15,294 nt of DNA, taken from assembly GCA_050050115.1 (NCBI GenBank), contig JASFUX010000054.1:1-15294 (forward strand). Direction: 5' to 3'. Shown in pieces: positions 1 to 6,812 of the stretch; positions within the stretch are counted from its first letter, which is position 1; each line of letters starts with the position of its first letter. This stretch comes from JASFUX01 sp050050115. Its GTDB lineage: Bacteria; Pseudomonadota; Alphaproteobacteria; Caulobacterales; Maricaulaceae. Under the pieces are notes generated by a model. The model searched no databases. It saw nothing but the letters and a program-made list of their open reading frames with translations, and was not told the DNA's origin. The translations under genes and the position numbers were made by a program.

Positions 1-2
1 GG

Positions 3-767
3 GGCCGGGACGTTCTGATCGCGTTTGACGACTTGACGCGCCACGCCCGAGCCTATCGCGAGCTGTCGCTGTTGCTGCGTCGCCCGCCTGGTCGCGAGGC
101 CTATCCAGGCGACATCTTCTATGTGCACGCGCGGCTGCTCGAACGGGCCACGCATCTAAGGGCCGAGAAGGGGGGAGGCTCACTGACCGCGCTGCCGATC
201 ATCGAGACGCAGGCGCAGGACATCTCCGCCTATATCCCAACCAATCTCATCTCGATCACAGACGGGCAGATTTATCTGTCGCCGACCTTGTTCGACAAAG
301 GCGTGCTGCCGGCGGTCGATATAGGTCGCTCAGTGTCGCGCGTCGGCGGCAAGGCGCAGCTGCCCGCCTATCGCGCTGTCGCCGGTGATCTGCGCCTCTC
401 CTATGCGCAGTTCGAGGAACTGGAATCTTTCGTCCGGTTCGGCACGCGGCTGGACGATGAAAGCCGCAGCCAGCTCGAGCGCGGCCGGCGTCTGCGCGAG
501 GTTTTGAAGCAGGGCGAACATGAGCTGATCTCCGTCGCCGGTCAGGTCGCGGCGCTCCTCGCGGTGCTCGACGGGGCGTTCGACGATCTTGAGGCGTCCG
601 AGGTCGGACACGCGGCGCGCCTTGTCCGCCGCGCCGTGCACGAGCGCCAGCCCGAGCTATGCGAGCGCGTCGAGAGCGGCGCGCCGCTCGCGCCGGACGA
701 TCGCGCCCGCATCGCTGAGATCGCGCAGGTTTTGGTCAGGGAACGGAGCGCGCATGGAAAAGCTTGA
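3..767 (+). CDS. atpA: Alternate (N-type) F1F0 ATP synthase subunit alpha, C-terminal part (5' truncated by window edge)
   Basis: The reading frame is open from the first complete codon at position 3, so this is the last 254 residues of a protein that begins outside the window. It opens in the nucleotide-binding domain with GRDVLIAFDDLTRHA. It then carries the classic alpha-subunit stretch PTNLISITDGQIYLSPTLF followed by the SVSRVGGKAQ element, which includes the arginine-finger region of F1 alpha. The remaining ~140 residues are the helical C-terminal domain. In the family, alpha alternates with beta in the F1 hexamer, facing the cytoplasm. Direct coupling to a gamma gene, with no delta gene between, is typical of the alternate N-ATPase operon (beta-epsilon-Q-R-a-c-b-alpha-gamma), in which delta is absent. 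Its stop overlaps the gamma start by 14 nt, suggesting translational coupling. The family call is very secure; the N-type assignment is inferred from gene order and sequence style. Confidence 0.93.
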   Translation, partial: GRDVLIAFDDLTRHARAYRELSLLLRRPPGREAYPGDIFYVHARLLERATHLRAEKGGGSLTALPIIETQAQDISAYIPTNLISITDGQIYLSPTLFDKGVLPAVDIGRSVSRVGGKAQLPAYRAVAGDLRLSYAQFEELESFVRFGTRLDDESRSQLERGRRLREVLKQGEHELISVAGQVAALLAVLDGAFDDLEASEVGHAARLVRRAVHERQPELCERVESGAPLAPDDRARIAEIAQVLVRERSAHGKA

Positions 768-1674
768 CCGACTGCGCACGCGCATCAGCACGATCACGTC
801 CCTGGCCGAGATCGTACGGACGATGAAGACGCTCTCCGCAGTGAGCATCCGCCAGTACGAGCGCGCTGCCGCCGCGCTTGAGGCGCACCGCGAGACGATC
901 TCCCTCGGCCTGCACGTCGCGCTGCGCGATCCGCGGACGCGGGGCTCGGCGTTCGCTGCGGGGCGCTCGCTGCGCGGGACGCGTGGAGCGGTGATCGTAT
1001 TCGGCTCGGATCGCGGGCTCTGCGGCCGCTTCAACGAGCTCGTCGCGGATATCGCCGCGCATCGCATCGATCGGCTGGAGGAGGTCGGCGCCGACCCGCT
1101 CGTGCTCGCGGTCGGCGCACGTGCGGCGGCGGCGCTTGAAGCGCGCGGTCGCACGCCCGAAGAAGTCTTTTTCCTGCCCGGTTCTGCCGAGGGCTTGTCG
1201 CGGACGGCGCAGGCGATCCTGATAAAGACGGATGAGTGGCGCGCCGAGCATGGCATCTCTCGGGTCGTCGTTGCGTCGAATCGGCGCGCGGATCGGGCTC
1301 TCGCGCGCCCCAGCGTGCGGCAGATCCTGCCGCTTGAAACGGACGAACTTGAAGAGCTCGCCGCGCGACCGTGGCGGTCGCGAAGGCTGCCTGAGCCCGC
1401 GCTCGCTCATGGCGAGCTATTCGCCTGGCTCCTGCGCCAGCATCTCTTCGCCGAAGTCTTCGCCGCGGGTGCGGAGTCGCTCGCAAGCGAGCACGCGACG
1501 CGGCTCGCCGCCATGCAGGCCGCCGAGCGTCATATCGACGAGCACCTTGCCGAAATGAACGCCGCCTATCGCCGGTCGCGCCAGTCGTCGATCACGAGCG
1601 AGCTGTTGGATGTGATCGGGGGATTTGAAGCCGTGCGGCGCGGGCGAAGAACCGCCCATGCGACGCCGCGTTGA
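754..1674 (+). CDS. atpG: Alternate (N-type) F1F0 ATP synthase subunit gamma
   Basis: A 306-residue protein, the usual size for F1 gamma, the central rotor shaft. The N-terminal helix (MEKLDRLRTRISTITSL, then a MKTLSAVSI segment) matches the gamma coiled-coil start. The Rossmann-like middle has VIVFGSDRGLCGRFNE near residues 80-95, the gamma GS-RGLCG-FN signature. The C-terminal helix ends with SSITSELLDVIGGFEA near 285-300, the conserved helix that enters the F1 hexamer. I chose ATG 754 because it begins the conserved N-terminal helix; the frame stays open upstream, but that extension only overlaps alpha in another frame. It is the last gene of the ATPase operon: 156 nt without a gene follow before polX. 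No strong terminator is visible after it, only a short TTCG-GTC-CGAA inverted repeat near 1684-1694. Confidence 0.93.
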   Translation: MEKLDRLRTRISTITSLAEIVRTMKTLSAVSIRQYERAAAALEAHRETISLGLHVALRDPRTRGSAFAAGRSLRGTRGAVIVFGSDRGLCGRFNELVADIAAHRIDRLEEVGADPLVLAVGARAAAALEARGRTPEEVFFLPGSAEGLSRTAQAILIKTDEWRAEHGISRVVVASNRRADRALARPSVRQILPLETDELEELAARPWRSRRLPEPALAHGELFAWLLRQHLFAEVFAAGAESLASEHATRLAAMQAAERHIDEHLAEMNAAYRRSRQSSITSELLDVIGGFEAVRRGRRTAHATPR

Positions 1675-1754
1675 GCGTCGAGCTTCGGTCCGAACGGCTG
1701 GCGCGGGCCTTTCGCTTGGAAGGCGTGCGATGATTGAGCCGAACGGCCGCCCTT

Positions 1755-1768
1755 TTGATCGCGATCAG
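1755..1768. promoter_or_regulatory. Degenerate FNR/FixK-like box upstream of polX
   Basis: TTGATCGCGATCAG matches the FNR/FixK palindrome TTGAT-N4-ATCAA at every fixed position except the last base (G for A). It lies 62 nt before the polX start, a plausible operator distance. The spacer CGCG resembles that of the perfect boxes at 6689 and 6813. A single half-site mismatch lowers confidence; function is inferred. Confidence 0.35.
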
Positions 1769-1830
1769 CCTGGACAACGCCGGATCAGATCAGAGACTGC
1801 GTGATAGCCTGACAGCCAAGCGTCGAATCA

Positions 1831-3585
1831 ATGACCGTCTCCAACTCCGAAATCGCCGACATGCTTGACGAGATTGGCGATCTCCTCGCCTACGAAGACG
1901 CCAATCCCTTCCGCGTGCGCGCCTACCACAACGCAGCGCGCACGGTTCGCCGCTACGGCGACGCGATGAGCGACCTCGTGGCGCAAGGCGCGGATCTCGC
2001 CGCGCTGCCGGCGATCGGCGAGGACCTCGCCGGGCTCATCAAGGAGATCGTCCGCACCGGACGGGCGCGGCGTTTGACGCAACTGAAGCGAAACGCGCCG
2101 TCGGTCGTGCTCGACCTTCTGGCCGTTCCAGGAATTGGCCCGAGCAAAGCGCGAGCGCTGTGGCGGGCGCTGCATGTGCGCACGCTTGAGCAGCTCCATC
2201 GTGCGGCGCTCGACGGCCGGGTGCGGACGGTTCCCGGCTTCGGCGCCAAGTCCGAGGCGCGGCTTCTTGAAGCGCTCGCCGATCTGGGCGTCGGGGCCGG
2301 CGGCCGCATCAGCATCGCCCGCGCCGCGCCTGACGCGGACGCTTTGACTGAGCTGTTGCGTAAGGCGCCGGGCGCCGAGGCGGTCGAGGTCGCCGGCAGC
2401 TTTCGCCGAGGCCGGGAAACGGTGGGTGATCTCGATGTCGTCGTCGCCGCCAAGGCGGACGCATCGGTGGTCGAGCGGCTTACGTCGTGGCGGCGCGTCA
2501 AGCGCGTCGAGATGAGGGGCGACACGCGCGCGACGGTCATCCTGACCGATGGTCTGCAGGTCGACCTGCGCGTTGTGCGCCCCGAGAGCTATGGCGCGGC
2601 GCTGCAGTACATGACCGGCTCGAAGGCGCATTCGATTCAGCTGCGTATTCGGGCGCGCGACCGCGGGCTGAAGCTCAACGAGTACGGCCTCTGGCGCGGC
2701 CGCGACCGGGTTGCGGGGAAAACGGAGGAGGAGGTCTACAAGGCGCTCGACCTGCCGCTGATCCCGCCCGAGCTGCGTGAGAACCGCGGCGAGATCGAAG
2801 TCGCCGAGGCGGGCAAGCTGCCCAAGCTCGTCCGCCGCCGCGACCTGAAAGGCGATCTGCACGTGCGTGCGTCCGACATCGGGACCGTTCGCGCATTCGC
2901 CGAGGCGGCGGCGCGCGAGGGCCTCAAGTATCTGGCGATCGCACCGCACGTCGGCGGCCGGGCGGGCGCGCATGATCTCACGGCGGACAAGGTTGCGCGG
3001 TTCTTGGATGGGATCGACAAGCTCGCGCGCGCTGATCTTGGGGTTGCGTTGCTCAAGGCGGTCGAGGTCGACGTGGATGAAGACGGCGCGCTCGACCTGC
3101 CGACCCTGCCGAAGGGCCGGCTCGACTTCGTGATCGGCTCGGTTCAGGAAGGCTTTGCGCTGTCGCGCGCGGCGCAGACCAAGCGCCTGGTCGCGGCGCT
3201 CGAGTCAGGCCGGATCAATATCCTCTCCCACCCGAGCGGTCGCATCATCGCGCGTCGCGAGCCCTATGACGTAGACATGAAGGAAGTCGCGCGCGCGGCG
3301 GCCGCCTGCGGTTGCGCGCTGGAATTGAGCGCCGACCCCGAACGGCTCGACCTCATCGACGCGCACTGCCAGATCGCCAAGCAAGCCGGCGCCTTGGTCA
3401 GCGTCTCGAGCGAAGCGGCGCGGCCGGTCGATCTCTCGCGCCTCGATCTTGGCGCCGTCCAGGCGCGGCGCGGCTGGTTGGAGGCGCGCGACGTGCTCAA
3501 CGCCAAGCCGCTAAGCGAGGTGCGCAAGATCCTCTCAGGCAAGCGCGCGCAAGCCTCTCGCCGCCGAACGACCGTTGCGGCTTGA
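1831..3585 (+). CDS. polX: DNA polymerase X (PolX) with a degenerate PHP domain
   Basis: A 584-residue bacterial PolX, close to the usual ~570. Order of domains: an N-terminal 8-kDa-like helical region with helix-hairpin-helix elements (LPAIGEDLAGLIKEIV at 59-74, VPGIGPSKARAL at 99-110, VPGFGAKSEARLL at 134-146); the polymerase palm with GSFRRG (189-194), GDLD giving catalytic Asp200 and Asp202, and Asp245 in LQVDLRV; the thumb with YMTGSKAHSIQLR (260-272); then a C-terminal PHP domain from about 340. Family role: gap-filling synthesis in base-excision or end repair, with the PHP domain supplying 3'-5' exonuclease and AP-endonuclease activity. Here the polymerase residues are intact, but PHP metal ligands are partly lost: DLHxH reads DLHVR, SVH reads SVQ, and the late DAH reads EAA. 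His344, His373, Glu412 and His467 remain. ATG 1831 gives the full N-terminus. A near-FNR box lies 62 nt upstream. PolX converges with the cytochrome gene. Confidence 0.93.
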   Translation: MTVSNSEIADMLDEIGDLLAYEDANPFRVRAYHNAARTVRRYGDAMSDLVAQGADLAALPAIGEDLAGLIKEIVRTGRARRLTQLKRNAPSVVLDLLAVPGIGPSKARALWRALHVRTLEQLHRAALDGRVRTVPGFGAKSEARLLEALADLGVGAGGRISIARAAPDADALTELLRKAPGAEAVEVAGSFRRGRETVGDLDVVVAAKADASVVERLTSWRRVKRVEMRGDTRATVILTDGLQVDLRVVRPESYGAALQYMTGSKAHSIQLRIRARDRGLKLNEYGLWRGRDRVAGKTEEEVYKALDLPLIPPELRENRGEIEVAEAGKLPKLVRRRDLKGDLHVRASDIGTVRAFAEAAAREGLKYLAIAPHVGGRAGAHDLTADKVARFLDGIDKLARADLGVALLKAVEVDVDEDGALDLPTLPKGRLDFVIGSVQEGFALSRAAQTKRLVAALESGRINILSHPSGRIIARREPYDVDMKEVARAAAACGCALELSADPERLDLIDAHCQIAKQAGALVSVSSEAARPVDLSRLDLGAVQARRGWLEARDVLNAKPLSEVRKILSGKRAQASRRRTTVAA

Positions 3586-3608
3586 TCGACGCCAAGCGGT
3601 GAGCGCGC

Positions 3609-3624
3609 CGCGGACGCGTCCGCG
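3609..3624. repeat. 16-bp perfect palindrome between convergent genes
   Basis: CGCGGACGCGTCCGCG is its own reverse complement and sits in the 56-nt gap between the polX stop and the minus-strand cytochrome stop. As RNA it could fold into a 6-bp GC stem with a CGCG tetraloop from either strand. There is no T-tract on either side, so if it ends transcription it is not a classical intrinsic terminator. Confidence 0.5.
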
Positions 3625-3641
3625 CTATGGGTCGAACCGCA

Positions 3642-4118
3642 TCAGGGATAGCCGGGATACTGGTACTGCGAATACGGCGTACTCGGATATTCGACCAGCT
3701 CGTACTTCGATTGCAGGAACGTCACGACGTCGATCAGCTCGTCTACGGTCATGACCTGATTGTAGTAGCGCAAGCTCATCCGCGACTCGCCGTCGCGCGT
3801 GAACTCTTCGGTTTGGTACTGCTCGGAGATGCGGTGCGAGGGATTGATCACCGACGTCACCAGCTCGCCGTAGGTGCGAATCCGCGACGTCGGCCCGCCG
3901 AGCGGCACGTCCATTCCCAGCGTCACGCCGGTCCGCAGCGCTTCGTCGCCGACGACGCTGTGGCAATCGGCGCACGCCATGTCGACAAAGACCGCCCGGC
4001 CGGCGTCCGCGTCGCCGGGGGGCAGGGCGAAGCCGATCCCCTCCATCTCGCCGCACGCGGCGAGCACGACAGCGGCGATTGCGGCGCCTGTGATGATGAA
4101 GCTGCGATGTGCGGTCAT
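3642..4118 (-). CDS. Lipoprotein c-type cytochrome (monohaem)
   Basis: 158 residues. The N-terminus is a lipoprotein signal: a short basic start, a hydrophobic stretch (FIITGAAIAAVVLA) and lipobox LAAC with Cys22 as the lipidated residue. The mature part has one haem-binding motif, CADCH (Cys49, Cys52, His53), preceded by GDADAGRAVFVDMAC, typical of class I cytochromes c. Met114 or Met123 in the segment MSLRYYNQVM could be the distal ligand, followed by the C-terminal helix TVDELIDVVTFLQSKY. The tail (141-158) is rich in Tyr and Pro, beyond the normal fold. It should be anchored on the periplasmic side as an electron carrier; partners are not visible here. A perfect FNR/FixK box lies 66 nt upstream, implying low-oxygen control. 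Its operon position is separate from the ZIP gene (133 nt gap). The exact cytochrome subfamily is not recognised. Confidence 0.88.
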   Translation of the reverse strand: MTAHRSFIITGAAIAAVVLAACGEMEGIGFALPPGDADAGRAVFVDMACADCHSVVGDEALRTGVTLGMDVPLGGPTSRIRTYGELVTSVINPSHRISEQYQTEEFTRDGESRMSLRYYNQVMTVDELIDVVTFLQSKYELVEYPSTPYSQYQYPGYP

Positions 4119-4183
4119 GGTCTCGCTCTGCTTGAAGTCAGAGGGAACGCATGATCACCGTATGAGCGGCGCCGGCCCGCGCC

Positions 4184-4197
4184 TTGACGCATGTCAA
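4184..4197. promoter_or_regulatory. FNR/FixK-type box upstream of the cytochrome c gene
   Basis: TTGACGCATGTCAA is a perfect TTGAC-N4-GTCAA dyad, matching the family consensus TTGAY-N4-RTCAA at all fixed positions. Its centre is about 72 nt before the cytochrome ATG, so a class II position (-41.5) would put the transcript start near 4149 and leave a ~30-nt leader. The -10 region there is weak. No plus-strand gene lies in range, so it most likely serves the cytochrome. Confidence 0.75.
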
Positions 4198-4251
4198 ACC
4201 TCGGTTCGACAGCCGCGAAGGGTGAAACAGCGCGCCGCCGGCGATCGGCGG

Positions 4252-4983
4252 CTAGCCATGCGCCGCCAGGATTCCGAGCGCGACAATCACGCCCGCCGCG
4301 AGCGCCAGCAGGCTGTAGCGCTGCGGCTCACGCTCGGCGGTGGGCAGCAGGTGTGTGGCGCCGGTGTAGATCAGCACGCCGGCTGACAGCGCGAGAAGAG
4401 CGCCCAGGCGCTCGGGCTCAAGCGCGTTGACGAACGGATAGGCGACGAGCGCGCCGGCCGGCGTGGTCAGAGCGGAGGCGAAAAAGGCGAGACGAAAGGC
4501 TGTGCGGCCGGAGAAGCCGCCCCGCAGCAGCAGCGAATAGGTCACGACCCCTTCGGGAAACTCATGCAGTATGAGTCCCGCTGTCGCCAATACGCCGGTG
4601 AGCGCGCTCACCGAAAAGCTCACCGCGTAGACGACGCCGTCGACGAGCGAATGAAAGCCGATGCCGACGAGCGGCACGAGGCCGATCGCATAGCCGGCCG
4701 TCGCCGGCTTGTCGCAGACGTAGGCGGAGAGGAACCGATTGAACAGATGCATCGCCGCGTAGCCGGCGAGGAGGAAGGCCGGCGCTTGCGGCGTCATCGC
4801 AAACGATTCCGGCGCGATGTGCAGAAAGGAGACGGTGACCAGCACGCCCGCGGCGAAGCAGGCGAAATACGTGGTTTGCGTCCGCGCCCAGTTCTCGAAT
4901 CGCCGGATGGCCAGCAGTCCCGCCGTCGTCACCGCCGCCGCGAGCGCGGCGGCGGCGAGCGGCGCCCAGATGCCGCCAGCCAT
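4252..4983 (-). CDS. ZIP-family divalent metal transporter
   Basis: 243 residues, almost wholly hydrophobic, with about eight membrane segments as expected for ZIP. The metal-site motifs are clear: HSLVDG (111-116) in TM4 and HEFPEG (140-145) in TM5, giving His111, Asp115, His140, Glu141 and Glu144. His55 (FLHIAPES) and His211 (YTGATHLLP) lie in other segments that often line the path. Known role: import of Zn or Fe across the inner membrane; the substrate cannot be told from sequence. ATG 4983 has a very strong Shine-Dalgarno, AGGAGG, 5 nt upstream. It is the third gene of a likely operon after the YflT-like and 89-aa genes (29 nt gap). No Zur or Fur operator was recognised, so control is probably that of the operon rather than metal-specific. 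Confidence 0.9.
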   Translation of the reverse strand: MAGGIWAPLAAAALAAAVTTAGLLAIRRFENWARTQTTYFACFAAGVLVTVSFLHIAPESFAMTPQAPAFLLAGYAAMHLFNRFLSAYVCDKPATAGYAIGLVPLVGIGFHSLVDGVVYAVSFSVSALTGVLATAGLILHEFPEGVVTYSLLLRGGFSGRTAFRLAFFASALTTPAGALVAYPFVNALEPERLGALLALSAGVLIYTGATHLLPTAEREPQRYSLLALAAGVIVALGILAAHG

Positions 4984-5012
4984 GCCGCCTCCTTAGCGCG
5001 CGAACGGCGCCG

Positions 5013-5282
5013 TCACGGCGCCTCGCCCGCGCCCAGCTCGATCAGCGCGAGCTCGACCTGCCTCAAGAGATGATTGTCGGGCATCGGCATGCCTTCGCTC
5101 TCGGCGACCTCCGTCTGCTGTGCGTCGTAAGCCCAGCGCTGCAATATAGCGATCTTGCGATCTTCCGGCAGCGTCGTGGCCAAGACGTCCGCCGGACGCT
5201 CGAAAACGGCCGGCGGATCGAGGAGGGCGAGGTCCGCCTCTTTCCTGCTCAGAGCGCGCCGCGCGGGCGCGGCGGCGGTCAT
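5013..5282 (-). CDS. Small conserved-looking protein of unknown function (89 aa)
   Basis: A soluble, acidic, Leu/Ala-rich protein without signal peptide or membrane segment. The most family-like part is the middle (about 31-65), ADVLATTLPEDRKIAILQRW followed by an AYDAQQTEVAESEGM stretch, which resembles small unnamed proteins I associate with proteobacterial stress clusters; I cannot give a family name. The start ATG overlaps the stop of the preceding YflT-like gene in an ATGA arrangement (5279-5282), so translation is almost surely coupled and the two products may work together. It is followed 29 nt later by the ZIP gene. Function unknown. Confidence 0.75.
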   Translation of the reverse strand: MTAAAPARRALSRKEADLALLDPPAVFERPADVLATTLPEDRKIAILQRWAYDAQQTEVAESEGMPMPDNHLLRQVELALIELGAGEAP

Positions 5283-6013
5283 TCTTCCTGCTCCACAAAA
5301 TGGATGTATCGCTTCGCTTCGAGATCGTCTGGAAACAGCCGGCCGAGTGCGTAGCAGTGGCCGTCTGCGGCTTTGAGAATCTGGAAGCCATGATAAACAT
5401 CGCGCCGCAGCCCGATTTCGGGCGCGTCTCCGCCCGCGAGGACGGCTCCGAGCTCTTGCTGGCGATTAGGTAATCCGTGCACGTGGACATCCTCGCCGGC
5501 GCGCCGTTTGAGAATCTCGACCGCTTTGCGCTCGTGCGCCTCGTCGCGAGTGCGCACCCACAGCAAGAGGCCGCCGTTTTCGAGCTGCTCGTTGATGCGG
5601 TCGGCGTAGGCGTGACCGATGAGATCGGCCAAGCGCACGCCGATCGCCGCGCCTGCGCCGCCGAGAACGGCGCCTGCTGCAATGGCGGCGCCGATCGCGC
5701 CGCCCGACGCGATCACCGGGACCATGCCGATCATGGCGCCGACGTACATGAGGGCGCCGATGGCGTGCCCCTCCGCTTCGCCGACCGACTCGCGCGCGAC
5801 ATAGGCGACCGTTGGGACGTCCGGCGCGTCCTCAAGCTCGCGCGTTGAGCGAAATTCGTGTCCGAGCTTGTCGACGACGGCCTGCTCGGAGGCGAGCAGG
5901 CTCAGTTCGGCGCGATCGAAGCCGTGTGTGAGCAGATCGTCGATCGCCGCCTGCAATGCGGCGGCGTCGTTGAACGCGGCGACGGCTTCTCGATCGGTGT
6001 TGGCGTCGGCCAT
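5279..6013 (-). CDS. YflT/general-stress-like protein with hydrophobic glycine-rich core
   Basis: 244 residues from ATG 6013. The N-terminus (VAAFNDAAALQAAIDDLLTH, then GFDRAELSLLA; 11-41) resembles the ferredoxin-like domain of heat-induced YflT/general stress 17M proteins. A long Gly/Ala-rich hydrophobic centre (about 83-126) resembles a glycine-zipper hairpin that could insert in the inner membrane. A second compact region follows (148-180, GLLLWVRTRDEAHERKAVEIL...), resembling the second half of such proteins, and then a tail (200-240) with RDVYHGFQILKAADGHCYAL. A longer reading from GTG 6046 was rejected because that codon lies inside a terminator-like stem; ATG 6013 has GGAGG upstream, although the 12-nt spacing is long. 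It is the first gene of a coupled trio with the 89-aa unknown and ZIP. Molecular function unknown; a stress role is inferred. Confidence 0.8.
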   Translation of the reverse strand: MADANTDREAVAAFNDAAALQAAIDDLLTHGFDRAELSLLASEQAVVDKLGHEFRSTRELEDAPDVPTVAYVARESVGEAEGHAIGALMYVGAMIGMVPVIASGGAIGAAIAAGAVLGGAGAAIGVRLADLIGHAYADRINEQLENGGLLLWVRTRDEAHERKAVEILKRRAGEDVHVHGLPNRQQELGAVLAGGDAPEIGLRRDVYHGFQILKAADGHCYALGRLFPDDLEAKRYIHFVEQEE

Positions 6014-6033
6014 GGGTATGCTGAACCTCCGTG

Positions 6034-6097
6034 AAAAAGGGCTCACCTGAACGCCGGACCGAGCGGGGGGAAGTCCAATCGTCGTTCGGGTGAGCCC
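6034..6097 (-). terminator. Rho-independent terminator or attenuator between the CBS gene and the YflT-like operon
   Basis: On the minus strand, arms at 6097-6083 and 6053-6039 form a 15-bp stem with one mismatch (GGGCTCACCCGAACG against CGTTCAGGTGAGCCC), directly followed by TTTTT (6038-6034). The loop is long (29 nt) and may hold a small inner GGAC/GTCC stem. It ends only a few bases before the GGAGG of the YflT-like gene, so it could act as an attenuator for that operon as well as a terminator for the CBS gene. Confidence 0.65.
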
Positions 6098-6123
6098 GCT
6101 CCGCTCTCGAGATCACAAGATCA

Positions 6124-6164
6124 GCCGACGCGTCTTGGTAGGGAGTGGGGGGCGAAGCGTCGGC
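6124..6164. repeat. 8-bp inverted repeat downstream of the CBS gene
   Basis: GCCGACGC (6124-6131) and GCGTCGGC (6157-6164) are perfect reverse complements with a 25-nt loop, lying 29 nt past the CBS stop. It could be a 3' stabilising hairpin. There is no T-run, and in GC-rich DNA such a stem may be chance. Confidence 0.3.
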
Positions 6165-6192
6165 GCGCGAGGCGGAAAGCGCCTGTGTCCTC

Positions 6193-6624
6193 CTACGCCA
6201 TGGCCATCTCGCCGTGCCTGGAGATCGCTTCGAGCGCCTCGCCCGACAGCTCGTGGGACGCGCGCAGCGCCACGTCGCCGAGCGAAACCATGCCGACAAG
6301 ATCACCCTTTGCGTTTTGCACGGGCAAGCGGCGGATCTGCCGCGCCTCCATCTCGTGGACCGCGTTCTCGAGCTCGTCGGTGTCCTTGCAGCATGTCGGG
6401 TTCTTTGACATCGCGTCCGCCACGGTCTTCTTGGCGAAATCCCAATGCTGCGAGCCGGCGCGGATGGTGATGTCGCGGTCGGTGATGACGCCGGTCAGCT
6501 TGTGTCCCTCGAGCACCGGCAGCACGCCGACGTTGAGATCACGCATCTGCTTGGCCGCATCCTCAAGCGTGGTCGCCGGCGTCACCGTGGTGACGTTCGG
6601 CGTCATGACGTCTTTGATCTTCAT
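6193..6624 (-). CDS. Tandem CBS-domain protein
   Basis: 143 residues made of two CBS motifs and little else: CBS1 about 7-58 (MTPNVTTVTPATTLEDAAKQ ... VLPVLEGHKLTGVITDRDI) and CBS2 about 70-122 (MSKNPTCCKDTDELENAVHE ... RRLPVQNAKGDLVGMVSLGD). Such Bateman modules bind adenosine nucleotides and sense energy state, alone or by contacting partners; the ligand is not predictable here. I chose ATG 6624 rather than the longer frame to 6741: it begins the conserved MKIKDVM, has AAGGAG 6 nt upstream, and the FNR box at 6689-6702 would otherwise lie inside the coding region. Odd point: vicinal cysteines Cys78-Cys79 at the start of CBS2, possibly redox-active. Two FNR/FixK boxes lie upstream, so induction at low oxygen is likely. 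Confidence 0.92.
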   Translation of the reverse strand: MKIKDVMTPNVTTVTPATTLEDAAKQMRDLNVGVLPVLEGHKLTGVITDRDITIRAGSQHWDFAKKTVADAMSKNPTCCKDTDELENAVHEMEARQIRRLPVQNAKGDLVGMVSLGDVALRASHELSGEALEAISRHGEMAMA

Positions 6625-6688
6625 AGCTTGCTCCTTGGTGAAGGATGTGCCGCCCGGGGAAGTTTGGGCGACAGCGAGCCGAGGCATC

Positions 6689-6702
6689 TTGAGCGCGGTC
6701 AA
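6689..6702. promoter_or_regulatory. FNR/FixK-type box, proximal to the CBS gene
   Basis: TTGAGCGCGGTCAA has the intact TTGA-N6-TCAA core. Its centre is about 72 nt before the CBS ATG, nearly the same spacing as the cytochrome box to its start. A class II site would place the transcript start near 6654 with a ~30-nt leader. A weak CAAACT lies at the expected -10 position. Confidence 0.7.
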
Positions 6703-6812
6703 TTCCGCATTGCGCGCCGTACGTCCTCGTTGGCGGGCCACCGACTTGCTCGATCCCCAAAGCGCTCAATTGAAGGAGACCCGCCGCTAGTCCGGCTCGG
6801 TTCCGCCTGTCC

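Noticed and set aside
1828..2973. 381-codon minus-strand open frame over polX
   Set aside because: It mirrors the codon pattern of polX, is Arg/Ala-rich and has no motif; a GC-rich shadow frame.
6625..6741. Longer N-terminus for the CBS protein
   Set aside because: It would put the FNR-type box in coding sequence, lacks a good ribosome site, and the family starts at MKIKDVM.
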